Under the pieces are notes generated by a model, which ran no database searches, was not told where the DNA came from, and worked only from the letters and a program-made list of their open reading frames with translations. Shown in pieces: positions 1 through 11,006 of a stretch of 64,000 nucleotides of DNA. Made by a program: the position numbers and the translations under genes. Location of the stretch: assembly GCA_963678675.1 (NCBI GenBank), contig OY783192.1, positions 630,001 to 694,000 on the forward strand. The letters are read 5' to 3'. This DNA comes from Xiphydria camelus. Its lineage: Eukaryota; Arthropoda; Insecta; Hymenoptera; Xiphydriidae. Position 1 is the stretch's first letter; every line of letters starts with the position of its first letter.

Positions 1-185
1 TTTTATTGGAAAAGAAAGTCGCGTCGAGGAGATATTCCTAACTTTATCAAAATATGAGAGAGATGGGAAGAAGGTCATCATAGAACGACTTTCACGTAGT
101 AATTGATTTCTTCATTAGAGCCATTGGCTACGATTATAAAAGGTGAACCGATAATTTAGTGATCAATGAAAGAAAATACTCTCTT

Positions 186-331
186 AATCTGAATCAGTAA
201 AAATAACAGAGAATCAGTGTATAGGTACTGAAATCCAGTAAATATAAGGTTACTGTATAATTTCGGTAACATTCTTTTCACTAGATTTCAGTGACTTCAC
301 TGATTTTCAGCGATTTCTACTGATTTGGATT
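186..331. repeat. Imperfect inverted-repeat (foldback) element
   Basis: The two ends are imperfect reverse complements: the left arm opens AATCTGAATCAGTAAAAATA and the right arm closes with CTACTGATTTGGATT. The arms are about 50 bp each around an AT-rich centre with repeated CAGTGA/ACTGAA words. No coding potential. Probably a decayed MITE; no target duplication could be assigned. Confidence 0.5.
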
Positions 332-376
332 AATTACGGGTGATCGAAATGCTCATTTTCACCACGATTTGACAAA

Positions 377-616
377 TCGTACATCTAGTTCAATACCGCC
401 ATAACTGCAAAACTTTAATTTTTGATTTTATGGCGATTATTACAGTGCCAACATATTAGACTTTGAAAAGAAATACAGCCACAAGTGGTTAAGTTTTAAA
501 AAATATGCCATATTTGCATATATGGCCATATGAATTCCGATCTAGCATTGTTTTATTTCCTTCTTATTCAAAATTATATAATTTACACTTGTGGCGGTAT
601 TGAATTTGATGTACGA
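377..616. mobile_element. Short TIR element (about 240 bp)
   Basis: The termini TCGTACATCTAGTTCAATAC and GTATTGAATTTGATGTACGA pair as imperfect terminal inverted repeats, continuing into CGCCA/TGGCG. The interior is AT-rich and non-coding. It has the size and layout of a non-autonomous DNA element. No second copy was noticed in the window. Confidence 0.5.
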
Positions 617-1574
617 AATATGGATCAATGATCCGATTCGTCCTGTGATCCGATTCGCTTTGGTCTACCCTGTACGAAGTCTGCATCGTGTCCCGATGTA
701 ACTGATATAAACTGCTGTAACGCGTGGAGATAAAAAAAAACGAATCGTCGCCACTCCTCGCAACAACTATCGTATGCGTACTTCGTCCGATCCACGCGCA
801 ATCGTCGCCCGCGAATCTGTCTCGTCCTTTGAACCGAAACCTTGTCTCGGAGCGACCCGACGGCCACGTGGCGCCGTTCCCACTGCCCGTAAAAAATGTC
901 GCTCGCGAGAAACGAACATTGAGATCATTCGAATAGCGACAACGGTACATTCTCCACCGAGAGGGAACGAACGGACGCGCGCGGGCGCCTAGTCGAACTC
1001 CCGGGAGGAGTAGCGCGTCCTTCTATCGGGTATTCTATCGACGCGCGTTCGCGCGCGACCGGAATTCGAAACCGAGACACGCGGACGCACCGTTTCTCGC
1101 GAATCTGATTCAATTGTATGGGAGTTTATTAATCGATGCTCGCGGGCCACGAATGGTGAATGAAGAACGCGGCACGTCCGAGGTCTGGGAATAGATCGAA
1201 TCGCGTTCGACTCGTTGACGCGATCGTCGAAACGTTGACGTCATTTTTACGTATCCAGACAGACTTGTATGATCGTCACGATATTCGTGCAAAGTACATT
1301 AATTGATCATTTTAAAGTTTACGTTTGTTTTGCCGCATGAGTTAAGAAAAAATAATTGTCCTTTGCAAAATTATTTGATTTACATCATGGCGTTATTCAA
1401 ATTAATCGTTGTATTTATTGCAGCAGCAAATTTATGAAAAATTGTGCATACATTGGATGTATGTTTAACATTTTGTTTGTATACCTAAGCTTGAAATCAT
1501 TTAATGACACATAAAGTGCATAATCTTGATGTATCAGATGAGCTAATACTACCTAAAGTTGCTGTACAATTTAT
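617..1574. other. Noncoding stretch, no gene recognised
   Basis: GC-rich, CpG-dense sequence to about 1.1 kb, then AT-rich sequence. The open frames here are short, overlap on both strands and lack coding character or convincing splice sites. No gene or RNA recognised. Confidence 0.5.
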
Positions 1575-1811
1575 GTACACAGACAAAAATTAATCGCAGC
1601 ATTTACAAGGTTTGAAGTAAATTTGGGGACAAGGCCAATTTATTGTTACGATAACTACAATCTTAGTAAAAATTATAGCAACGCTTGCGACTTCTACAAA
1701 TTTTGCTATAATTTTTATTAACGTTTTAGTCATCGTGACAATAAATTGGCCTTGTTCCGAAATTTACCACAAACTTTGTAAAAATGCTACGATTTATTTT
1801 CTTCCCTGTAC
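1575..1811. mobile_element. Palindromic element, family K, copy 1
   Basis: A foldback about 237 bp long whose arms are near reverse complements: GGACAAGGCCAATTTATTG on the left answers CAATAAATTGGCCTTGTTCC on the right, and the arms extend through GCAGCATTTAC/GTAAAAATGCTACG to GTAC at both tips. The same arm sequence recurs at 13973-14204 and 61165-61573, so this is a dispersed family. No coding capacity. Confidence 0.7.
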
Positions 1812-2444
1812 CTATAGTTTTCTGTCTGGGTAGCCACGAATCGTCCTAATCGAACGCGTGATGCATTTTGCGGACGCGGTGCGACGTCCAATGAACAAAA
1901 TTCTTCAAACAGTAAATTGTCTGATAGCCGATCGGTATTCGATGCAGAATTACGTCGAATCTAATCAACGTTACACGCTTTGTAAAAAAACGATGACGAT
2001 CACCCGGATGATTTACGCGGTTCCATTACGCTGGCGGACGGTCCCGATATCCCTTTGGTACTTGGTATTCCGCTACTGCATACCTAGCCGCGTAAACGTG
2101 ACCCCGAGCGCGACCAGTCCGAAGACACCATCACGGAAGACGAGTACGAGACCACGCACGGCACCGCTTAGCCTGGGAAAATCACGCAAGTGACCTTGCC
2201 TACCCCGTCTTGTACACCGAAACGCGTCGCGATCCTCTCTCCGCGGTGGAATTCTGAGGCGACGAGTGGTGCAATTAAAAAAAACGTGCGTTCCGCGCCG
2301 TTAAAGAGCGTGGAGACGCCTTCGAGTTGACCTTTCTTGGAACTCCCTCGGTTGTATTTGCATTTCTGAGATAAACTCACATACGAAAGGGGAACGAATA
2401 TCGATTAGATTCAAATCAACGTCTATTAATATTATTTCACATTA

Positions 2445-2712
2445 TATTGAGAAAAATAACTTGATCAGTCTAACCAAAATCCTGGAGATGATGACCAAAC
2501 CATTTGGTGAAATATTGATTCTCTCCATCTGTTTGATTAAATTGTCCACTTTTCGGTTAGAATAACTAAACATTTGGTTGGAATAATTAAATATTGTATT
2601 TGGTTAGAATAAGTTGATATTTGGTTCAACTGACTAGTATTTCAGTTAGAATAACTAAATGCGTTTAACTGGATGCGCTTTGTTATTTTAACTTCGTTAT
2701 TTTTTCCAATAT
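2445..2712. mobile_element. MITE, family A, copy 1
   Basis: Starts with TATTGAGAAAAATAAC and ends with a degraded reverse complement (GTTATTTTTTCCAATA). The interior carries repeated GGTTAGAATAACT and ATTTGGTT words and the phrase CCAAAATCCTGG, all shared with the copy at 3498-4019; the GGTTAGAATAACT part also occurs at 58807-59350. Decayed termini suggest an old copy. No coding capacity. Confidence 0.65.
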
Positions 2713-3497
2713 TGATGATATAGGTAGAGCCTTTGGTTAAAACGAAACGAAGCTGCAGTCGACGCGTTGAAACCAAAATTAATCGTTCTTAATAACGTAA
2801 TTATGTTATATACGAAGATGATATATAAACGGAGGAGAACATGTGTATAGATCGTTTTCAGGAGTGCCGTAATTACGTACTATTAGTAATGATCAATTTC
2901 AGTACGCTGTAGAAAAAATGTATTCCCACATATAATATTATACAGAGCAACTTAAGCAGCTAATTTATTGGAATTTGCGCGTATCTTTCTCTCGGTGCGC
3001 AGTAATAATTTTCATTCCTCGCTTCGTCTTGGCGAGCGCTCGACCGTGCGGTCGCGCGGACATCGATCGAGCGCCCATCCCGTGCGACTAATATCGAAAG
3101 CGACGCGTACTTTCGCGCGGCCGGCTGGCTGCCACACGACTGCAACCACTAGCGCGCACGCTAGTGGGTTAAGTTCAGTCCCGGTCGGACAGTCGTCGTC
3201 CGGCTATGTAATTTTCGCACGCTTCTAGCTTAACAACGGATCCGACCGGTTAGGGTTTCACTTCCTAGTGATTCTGAATATAAATAGGCGCTCCCCCCTT
3301 TTGGACGAACTACGAGGAGCGGTACAAAGCAACTCGAATGTGTTTCGAGCGGGTCGCACGACGTTAGGAGTAACGGATCCTCGCGTCTCGTTGCAGCCGG
3401 GAAAAGTCCGCTCGCGCGGCCGTAATCGGTCTGTGGGGTGGGCCGACGCGTTCTCGAGAGACCATCGGAACGAAATCGAAACATCTACGCGGGTGTA
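2713..3497. other. Noncoding stretch, nothing recognised
   Basis: AT-rich, then GC-rich sequence between two family A elements. Open frames of 60-110 codons occur on both strands in the CpG-rich half (about 2960-3490) but have no recognisable product and no splice context. Confidence 0.4.
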
Positions 3498-4019
3498 CAC
3501 TGAGAAAAATGGTCAATTTAATCAAAATCCTGGGTACGATAACCATACCGTTTGGCGAAACATGGATCCTCCATCCGTTTGGTTAAACCGACCATTTTCT
3601 GGTTAGAATAACTAGAGACGTATGTACACCGAGAAGACAGTTTATTAATAGTTATTAAATGTAATTTCAAATATGGCGAAATAAATATTAAATAAATAGG
3701 ACAAGAAAATATATGTTAATTATTAAAATATGAGTATTTATTTAATTCAAACAATTGTCTCAAAGGACTTAATCGTGCCAAATAAATATCGTAATAGATA
3801 ACGAATATTTATTTGGCCCAATAAAATGTTTCTTTCGTCTTATCGAAACAAATATTTATTAACTACAAATAAAATGTTTTCTCGGTGTAGTTAGAATTAC
3901 TGAACGTGTAGTTAGAATAACTAAATGTTTGGTTCAACTTACTAGTATTTTAGTTGAAATAATTTAACTGGTTTAACCAGATGCGTTTCGTCATTTTAAC
4001 CAAGTTATTTTTCTCAGTG
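3498..4019. mobile_element. MITE, family A, copy 2 (interrupted)
   Basis: Left terminus CACTGAGAAAAATGGTC preceded by TA; right terminus TTATTTTTCTCAGTG followed by CA. The interior matches copy 1 (CAAAATCCTGG, GGTTAGAATAACT, TTTGGTTCAACT). It is interrupted at 3627-3887 by a family B element, so family B inserted later. Confidence 0.8.
3627..3887. mobile_element. MITE, family B, copy 1, nested in family A
   Basis: Termini CACCGAGAAGACAGTTTATT and ATGTTTTCTCGGTG, flanked by TA on both sides, inside the family A copy. The interior is shared with 4460-4937 (AATGTAATTTCAAATA, CGGCGAAATAAATA or its variant, GTGCCAAATAAATATCGT). No coding capacity. Confidence 0.8.
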
Positions 4020-4459
4020 CAGGTAGTAGTCGCGACCCGCGTTGTTCGGGAACAAGGAAACGTTTCACCCGCGACGACTGGAGAAAAAGTTTGGCGCGCG
4101 TGCCCGCGCATCCTTATATATTTACGAGATACACTTTCTATATTCGTCGGATATGCGAAACTCTGGCGAATCAACAACTTTTACCGATCGGTCAGAGTAT
4201 CGAAGTCGTTTCGACGAGACGTCGATCGGTTGTAGTTTCGGGTTTTACGGTCTTATCCGTATCGAAATATTTCGGGGACGAGTATGAGCGATCACCGAAA
4301 CGCGACGTACTTGGTAGACCCCTTTAAAAATTTAGAAATTACTTCGACATGTCGTTCTGCGTGATCTCGCGTTTCATGTGCCATTTTCGGTACTCGTTTC
4401 ACAAGTTTTTAAATATCCACGTCGTCTATCCCGTATCACCAACTCGCTTTATACTCGTA
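4020..4459. other. Noncoding stretch between MITEs
   Basis: Moderately CpG-rich. Several overlapping frames near 3980-4330 on the plus strand lack a recognisable product. Nothing else supported. Confidence 0.4.
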
Positions 4460-4937
4460 CACTGAGAAAATAATTTATTAATGGTTAATAAATGTAATTT
4501 CAAATACGGCGAAATAAATATTTCATTAACAGAAGAAAATACATGGTTATTATTGAAATGTTTATTTCATTCAAATAGTTGCCTCGAAGGATCTGATTGT
4601 GCCAAATAAATATCGTGTAACAGTTAACGAATATTTACTTGGTCCAACAAAATGTTTATTTCATCACATTCGAACAAACATTTATTAACTACACTGAGAC
4701 AAAAATGTACTTGATCGAAATAAACGTGCCTTTGGATAGTCCCAAGAGCGTATTTATTCGATTTAAATGAATCTCGATTTGATTCAAATAACATCTAATT
4801 AATTCAATAATCTAATATTTGCGTCCAACCAATATTCATTTAAATCGAATAAATATGCTCTTGGGACTATCCAAAGGCACGTTTATTTCGATCAAGTAAA
4901 TTTTTTTCTCAGTGTATAAATACATTTTTTCTCGGCG
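4460..4937. mobile_element. MITE, family B, copy 2 (interrupted)
   Basis: Begins CACTGAGAAAATAATTTATT after TA and ends ATTTTTTCTCGGCG. The interior follows family B copy 1 closely. A family C element (4692-4914) is inserted at a TA near its right end; the family B end resumes after it as TAAATACATTTTTTCTCGG. Confidence 0.8.
4692..4914. mobile_element. MITE, family C, copy 1 (223 bp, nested in family B)
   Basis: Termini CACTGAGACAAAAATGTAC and its reverse complement, with inverted repeats running about 75 bp through CTTTGGATAGTCCCAAGAG. TA flanks both sides. A second copy of the same 223 bp length lies at 60473-60695 in the opposite orientation, judged by the asymmetric centre. The preserved arms suggest recent insertion. 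Confidence 0.9.
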
Positions 4938-5689
4938 ATACGCGCTTTCCCGTCAAAGTAGAGCGGACCTCTATCTCAGCCATCGAGAGAGATGAATATT
5001 CACCCCGCATTGAGTCACCTCCTGTATACATACCTATACGTACAAAAATGTAGTAACCTCCGAGAAGCGACGTCGTAGGTGATGTACGACTCGGCTACGC
5101 GTTAGGGTATTTGTACCGCGTTGTACAACGGAATCGAGGCGTGGGCACGCGCGCCTGTCACGTCGCCGTACGGATTTTGCGTTGGGCGATGAAAAAACGG
5201 GAAAATACCGGGCTAAGCGAAGAGACCGGCGCGTCCGTAGAGTCGAGACCGATCGGATTCCTCGAATCGAAGCGCGATGCCCTCTGACCCGATACAGTTT
5301 TGTCATTGACACTTGGCGCGACATACCGCGCACGAGCCGTCGATCGAAACGCTCCGTGGCTATATATGGCGAACGGGGAATACCTCGTTTCTCGTTTCCC
5401 CGCGGGTATTTGGGTTAATCGGCTCGTTACATGCCCGTTTTTCCGAGCGTCTCACGCCTGTTTTGCCACCGCGTTGCAACAAATTTACCGTCTCCCGACG
5501 CGGATTCGTCGCCCGGGAGTACAAGCGCCGATCTACCGCGGGTGAAACTCGGCCGTTCGCCGATTTGAGTGGTGTATATATGACTGCGGTGAACCGGCAA
5601 GAAACGAATCCCGAGTAGATCACGCGGGATGAGATGACATGTGTATGCCACCATCGACGAGACCCGCCGTGGCTAGGCGCCGATTTTTG
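4938..5689. other. CpG-rich noncoding stretch
   Basis: Dense in CG dinucleotides, with many overlapping open frames on both strands that show no family features. Nothing identified. Confidence 0.4.
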
Positions 5690-5812
5690 AGTGTCTCACA
5701 AAATAGGCTGTAGTTCATTCGAGTCAATTATTCGTCCAAGTAACTGGATCCGCATTCGCCGACCCGTAACCGTTGATTTAAGTCAAATCTACTATATTGT
5801 TTTTTTTCAGTG
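5690..5812 (-). mobile_element. MITE, family I, partial copy
   Basis: Read on the minus strand it begins CACTGAAAAAAAACAATATA and continues with GGTTACGGGT, GAATGCGGATC, AGTTACTTGG and TTGACTCGAATG. The same words occur in the same order in the element at 56435. The far end is not clear, so the left boundary is approximate. Confidence 0.65.
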
Positions 5813-7689
5813 CAGGAAAAAAAGAAAATAATAGACATAAGTTGAGTTGAAGAGAGAGATAGGCATGGAAGATTTACTTAAATTCATCTCTGTGATCGCG
5901 GTGAAAAGCTGTATAGCGGAGCTCTCGCGTGACAATCGCAAGCGCGCTTCGCACGTACGACGAGATTGCGGATTCGTTGACCCTCGGAGTCCAACGGCCG
6001 CCCATGCGATGCCGGAAAAGTGTGACGAATTTAAATAATTGCCCAGACGCCGGCGTCTCGCACGGTTCCAAGTATCGACGCGAGATGATTGTTTCTTTGC
6101 GTACGCGTGCAATTAACACGCGCGCCTTGCGGAGAATCCGATATTTTGACGCGAGCACAAAACACAACCGCGTTGCTCCTTTCCTCGTTCCGCCTAGTCT
6201 CGCCTCTCTCGCGCTCGCGCGCCCGCAAGATCTCCCTTTCCCGGGACTCCGTGCGCCGCTGCGATCGTCCCTCGCCTCCGCCGACACCGCGCCAACGGGC
6301 TTCCTCCGTTTCATTTTTCTCTCCGCCGATTCCTATTGTCGCCACGCCGTATCTCGGGCCCGTGCCGGTGTGAGCGCAAAAAACGAACACGCGGACGCCA
6401 TTGTACTCGCAAACAAGACTCCCGAAAAGAGTGGCGTGTGCTTCTCGCGCACGCGCGCGCGCGTGCGTTGTATCGTCGCCAAGGGAGGGAAAAAAAGAAC
6501 GGGAATTTGAAATTCTTACGTCGCGCGAGATCCGACCGCGAAGGACACTCGAGAGCAGGATCGACGTACGCGGAAAGGATTCATGGGACTACGGTGAATC
6601 GCGATTTTTTTCTGGGGAGGGGAATCGGTCGACTCCGCTTCGTTTGATCGGTGCGACGATAGAATTTTCGCACGCTCGGCGAAAGAAAGGGGGGGAGATA
6701 CGAGCGGGTCGTTTCGTACAGGTAGAAGAAGGAGGAGAAGAAGAGAGAGACGCGGTCAGAGTAAGAGGAAGCCGAGACGAATCGATCGGCCATCGATAGA
6801 CACCTTCCACGTCGTTTTCTCCGGAAGCGTTCCCCCTTTTTCCCCTGGCGTCGAGTAAAAAATGGCCCAGTTTCCTGCCCGCGTGAAAAACGAGTGTGAT
6901 TACCATGCGGTTATCCGTGCATCAAATGTGTCGATCGCTTCGTTGCAGTTTCCAGCTAGCGTGCACGTGATTCTTACACGCGTGACGGTCGTATCTCCAC
7001 GCGCGTAGGTGCAGCCAATGGGATCCTCTTCCCGCAGCCAAGTTAAGCGCGTATCGCGCTCGACTTTGTTTCTTCTTTCGTTTCGGTCTTTGGCGGACAT
7101 ATCGCGGCTTTCACAATGGCACCCGACGCGCGACAATCGCGACGCGCGGCATACGCCACATATCGTCGTGTCTCCCCGCCGACAATGCGCTCGGACTTCG
7201 GGGAACGACCTAACGGCTTCTTTTTTTATCGCGTGCACCGAACTATACGCGCACTGGAAAGAAAGAAACGCCGAAAACCTCGGCTACGTTCCGTAATCAG
7301 ATCTGTCCGTCAAAACTGTTGAAAATGATAGCGTGGCGTTTCTAAAGACGCGCGAGCCCCTCGTCGCCGTGTCGCGGACAATGAGGTGTCTCGGCGGAGG
7401 TGGTGCTTCATTGAGCCGGCGTCTGAGGGAATTTAATCGGCTCGCGACGCGTGGGTTCGCAAATTACGTTTGGGACCCGTGACTTTGGTTTCGTTAATTT
7501 TCGAGATTCGCTTCGAGTATCCTTTTTTTTTTCACGCTACGATCATCGACGCGTCCGCTTCGATCACACGGTTATCTCGTTACTCGAGAACTTTTGACTC
7601 GTCTTGGTAGGATATATTTTTCAAGATTGCATTTCGATTTATAAAAAAGCTTAATTAGAATATCAGTCGAAAGTACACGTACGAGAAAG
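5813..7689. other. CpG-rich noncoding stretch, possible promoter-type region
   Basis: Very rich in CpG and CGCG words with purine-rich runs near 6480-6760. Open frames up to about 190 codons exist on both strands, as expected when stop codons are scarce in GC-rich DNA; none has recognisable domains. Could hold upstream exons or regulatory DNA; nothing can be demonstrated. Confidence 0.35.
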
Positions 7690-8003
7690 TATTGAGAAAA
7701 GGGATGTTTTAAAATGTAGCAATCGATCACAGAAAGTATGGGGGAAAAACCAAGATGAGAAATGTAGTGTTGGGACAGTTACGAATTCGGTTAAATATTA
7801 TCCTGTATAGAGGATTTATATGTATCGCGTATAGGACTATTATATAGAATTTAAATTTACATTTGACAGGAGTAAATATTATACAGTATACATGATATTT
7901 AACCGAGTTCATAACTGCACCATCACTAGATTTCTTACCGGGAATTTATACCTTAAATTTTCTGGGATTTATTGCTACATCTGAAATACCATTTTTCTCA
8001 GTG
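7690..8003. mobile_element. Long-arm MITE, about 314 bp
   Basis: Left terminus TATTGAGAAAAGGG; right terminus CATTTTTCTCAGTG followed by TA. The arms pair imperfectly over more than 120 bp, with AATGTAGCAATCGATC and CGGTTAAATAT on the left answered by GATTTATTGCTACAT and ATATTTAACCG on the right. AT-rich, non-coding. Belongs to the CACTGAG-terminus group. Confidence 0.7.
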
Positions 8004-8660
8004 TACGACGACGACAATCGCAGTTTACGTGAATTCTACTCTGCGAGCGAAATAGCGCTGGTTAGCGATCGTTCTCCATCGACGAGATTTTTATCGAGAC
8101 GGTTTTCCTTCCCACATTCCCGATTCGCGTGAAGTGCGTGATGGTATCGGGTTAGCGAGGTCGTGAAAGTAATGCTCGACGGACACGCGTGACGGTGCGC
8201 GAAAAACGTGATAAAGTAAAGAAACCGTCTTGGCTTTTTCGCAGGAAAGTGGGATGAACGTGCTTGGAGGAAAGAGCGTTGAAAGTGGTGCTCGAATTTA
8301 ATCGTCCGCTGTGTCGGTATTGTCGGGTTCAATGATTTGCAGATCGCTACTTTATCCACATTTTTAGCCGTTATCGACTCGTGCATATAAGCCACCGGGT
8401 TCGAAGCACCGCGCATAGATGGCACCACGCAACATGATTTTTTGCCGTTTAAAGACGATCCATTGATAAGTTATCGTAATCGTAATATCGAATCATAATT
8501 ATTGCCACCCGCACTTGTGTAGGTACTCGTTATTGGCTATACGATCCTTTATACGAGATGTTCATTAATAAAATCGATTTCAAATTCATTCGAAATGTTG
8601 TGCCAGAGTGCGTAATCAAAAGACTTGGTAAAGAATTGCATCCAAGGATTAAAAGTATCA
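8004..8660. other. Noncoding stretch
   Basis: No gene recognised. An ATG-initiated frame begins at 8558 and runs into the following tandem repeat; it is treated as fortuitous. Confidence 0.4.
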
Positions 8661-8953
8661 TATGGGCTGATCATTCCAATTTGTTGAAGTCTCTTTCGAG
8701 AAATGGAACCCCTCTTTTTCAAAAATTCATCTCAGCTCGCGATAAGTACCTAACGCTCGGAAGGAAATCTCAAATTCGGGAATCCCGTTGATCAGCAATG
8801 AAAGAATCATAATATGAACTGATCATTCTAAATTTATCAATTCTCTTTCGAGGCACGGAACCTCTCCTTTTCAAAAATGCACCTCGGCTAGCAATGAGTA
8901 ACACTCGAAAGGAAATCTCAAGCTTAGAAATCTCGTTGAATGGTAATGAGGTT
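8661..8953. repeat. Tandem duplication, about 152 bp unit, two copies
   Basis: The unit starting TATGGGCTGATCATTC at 8661 is repeated from 8813 as TATGAACTGATCATTC. Shared words in order include CTCTTTCGAG, GGAACC, CTTTTTCAAAAAT or its variant, CTCGGAAGGAAATCTCAA or its variant, and ATCTCGTTGA. The copies have diverged substantially, so the duplication is old. Confidence 0.75.
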
Positions 8954-9270
8954 GTAATGGTTAGCTCTTAGTGGTTCAGTCGATCGATAAACGTCGTTCC
9001 CCGCCATTCGTGTGTTATTGAGTGATTATTATTACAATCGGAAGAAAGACCGCGATGCAAGAATGCAGAGCGTAGTGGGGAAGACCGGACGGACGATCGA
9101 TGAAGAAGGGCGGGAAAAGTCACGGTTGTCGAAGAAGGATGTGCGGATTAATATGAGAAGGATGTCGCGTGGTGCGGGGAGAACGGCAAAAAGAAACGAA
9201 TCCGATGCCGCTAACAGCGAGCGATCCCCGATAATAGCTCAAAAACGATTTATGAAAAATTATCCCTGAT

Positions 9271-9560
9271 CGAAGAGGATTACAAACGAAACTATATCGC
9301 ACACATATTCCTAAACCGTCACTGTACCAAAAAGCTAAATTTTTAAAGAGAAGCATTTTAAAACTTCCAAGCAAAATGAAATCGAAATAATGTGGCTTTA
9401 TGTGGATGAAGTATTTCGGATTTTTATGTTAAGACGAAAAAAGTATTTACAACTTGCTCCACACACCGGTTAGGTACTACTGATTTAATGTCACTGTTGC
9501 ATGCGGAAAAAATTTCGTATAGTGACGGTTTCGGAATATGTGTACGATATCTTCTCGTCG
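9271..9560. mobile_element. Foldback element with arms near 9294-9325 and 9519-9550
   Basis: CACACATATTCCTAAACCGT is answered by ACGGTTTCGGAATATGTGTA about 200 bp downstream, with neighbouring ATATCG/CGATAT and CACT/AGTG also pairing. The interior is AT-rich and non-coding. Probably a non-autonomous DNA element; outer limits are approximate. Confidence 0.6.
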
Positions 9561-9910
9561 TCTTTCCCCTTTGCTTCGTCTATTATATCCATCGCTGTAT
9601 TTTCTCCTTTTTTTTCCTAGTCATCCCATACGTACACATGACTAACGATAAGTCGAACGGAAGTTTTAGAGCAACCTCGCGCGCGGCCTTCGAAGGCCTT
9701 CCGAAAGACCCTTTCTGGAATGCGTGACTCGTCGACTCAACGGCCCGCTTTCAATTATCGTTCGTCGTGCTTTTGTTTTCGAGGAGAGAATTTCGACGCT
9801 CGAGGCCACGAAGTAAAACGAATTGCGCGCGCGGGGAGGGGCGGGGTCGCGGCGTACACGTCGGTCAGACGGACGTCCATGTCGCGCGACGCAGTTTTTT
9901 AGCGCTACAG

Positions 9911-10134
9911 GTAATTTATTCACCGCGGTTCATCGAAACCGTCTGGGTAATGGCGGTTTATAGAGTGTCGCGTGTCACTACCGTCCGGCGCTGTACTTGC
10001 CAGCGTATACTTACACCTATCACCGGCGTGTAGAAGCGAGACGAGCCTGATTGCAGGACCCGGAGCGAACACAGTGCACGACACCCCGCATTCTACGCGC
10101 ACCTGCGATGTTAAATTTATCGTTACCCTTTCAG
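9911..10134 (+). other. Possible 5' UTR intron of the secreted-protein gene
   Basis: A good acceptor (pyrimidine-rich, ending CCCTTTCAG at 10126-10134) lies only five bases before the start codon at 10140. A possible donor, CTACAG then GTAATT, occurs at 9911. Together they suggest a noncoding first exon ending at 9910 and a 224 bp intron. The acceptor is fairly convincing; the donor is a guess. Confidence 0.35.
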
Positions 10135-10139
10135 ACGCC

Positions 10140-11006
10140 ATGGTGACGACGCTCTTTTTCTTGCTACCGATAGTAGCCACGGTCGCGTCGCTGCCGCTCG
10201 ACGAGTCGACGTTGAACGATAGATCGTCGCATCGGAACGAAATCGCGCGAGCGCTCGTCCCCTCGGAAATTGCGGAGACCGACGTCGTCGAGGAGAACGC
10301 CGAGGAGCATTCCGAGGAGGACAGCAACGACGTGCCGCGTGCTGAGGAGGATGAGAAGTCCGAAACATCGGTTCCCCTCGGCGTCCAGGACGATCGAACG
10401 CGCGACGATTCCCCGAAGTCCGCAAATTTCGAAAACTTACCGGCAGATGTCAAAGGAAGGGCCCCGAAGAAGGGACGCAAGCACAAGGCCATCTTCATCG
10501 ACTACCCCTTCGTGCCGCGGATCTCGAATTTTCCGACCTACGACAGCTACGACGACCTCGACACCGAGAGCAGAAACCCGGGCGGCAGAAAGCGCTACCA
10601 GGAGAGCAACATCTACTACATACGACTACCACCAACCCCCTACATGTTCGTACCCGGCCTGGGATACATCTCCCAACCGCCCACGTACTCGACCGCTCCG
10701 CTCAGGCCGCAAATCGCTCACGTGAGGCCGTACAGACCCCAGGGAATTTACCGTCCGCAGGTGAATCCCTTCATCAACCTGCCGCTGGACTTTGTGAGCA
10801 ACGGAAAGCCGACCTCGGTGTACCAGTGGCACGGCGCGACCTTGAAGCCTTTGAAGAGGCCCGACAGCCCGATCACGACGCTCGACAAGGGTCCCTACTT
10901 CTTCAACGGCAGACCCACCAGCCTCTACTTGCTCAGACCCGACGCGCAACCGTCGGTACACCAGAGCATCCAGTATCCGGATTATCAGGACAATGCGTAC
11001 TACTAG
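10140..11006 (+). CDS. Secreted NGKP-motif protein, 288 aa, unknown function
   Basis: The single coding exon starts at an ATG just after a splice acceptor. The first 17 or so residues (MVTTLFFLLPIVATVAS) form a typical signal peptide, so the product is probably secreted. Residues 40-75 are strongly acidic; a basic patch (KGRAPKKGRKHK) follows near 105-116 and a dibasic GGRKR at 148-152. The C-terminal half is rich in Pro and Tyr, with YIRLPPTPY at 160-168, then NGKPTSVYQW at 221-230 and NGRPTSLYLL at 256-265. The same three motifs occur in the same order in the convergent gene at 15092-16198, which argues that both are real and related. Pro/Tyr richness and secretion would fit an extracellular matrix or cuticle-associated role, but that is inference. 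I do not recognise a named family. An upstream GTG-started extension is open but lies in the probable 5' intron. Confidence 0.85.
   Translation: MVTTLFFLLPIVATVASLPLDESTLNDRSSHRNEIARALVPSEIAETDVVEENAEEHSEEDSNDVPRAEEDEKSETSVPLGVQDDRTRDDSPKSANFENLPADVKGRAPKKGRKHKAIFIDYPFVPRISNFPTYDSYDDLDTESRNPGGRKRYQESNIYYIRLPPTPYMFVPGLGYISQPPTYSTAPLRPQIAHVRPYRPQGIYRPQVNPFINLPLDFVSNGKPTSVYQWHGATLKPLKRPDSPITTLDKGPYFFNGRPTSLYLLRPDAQPSVHQSIQYPDYQDNAYY

Noticed and set aside
8558..8791. ATG-initiated 77-codon frame
   Set aside because: It runs into a tandem repeat whose second copy does not keep the frame, and there is no recognisable feature or splice signal.
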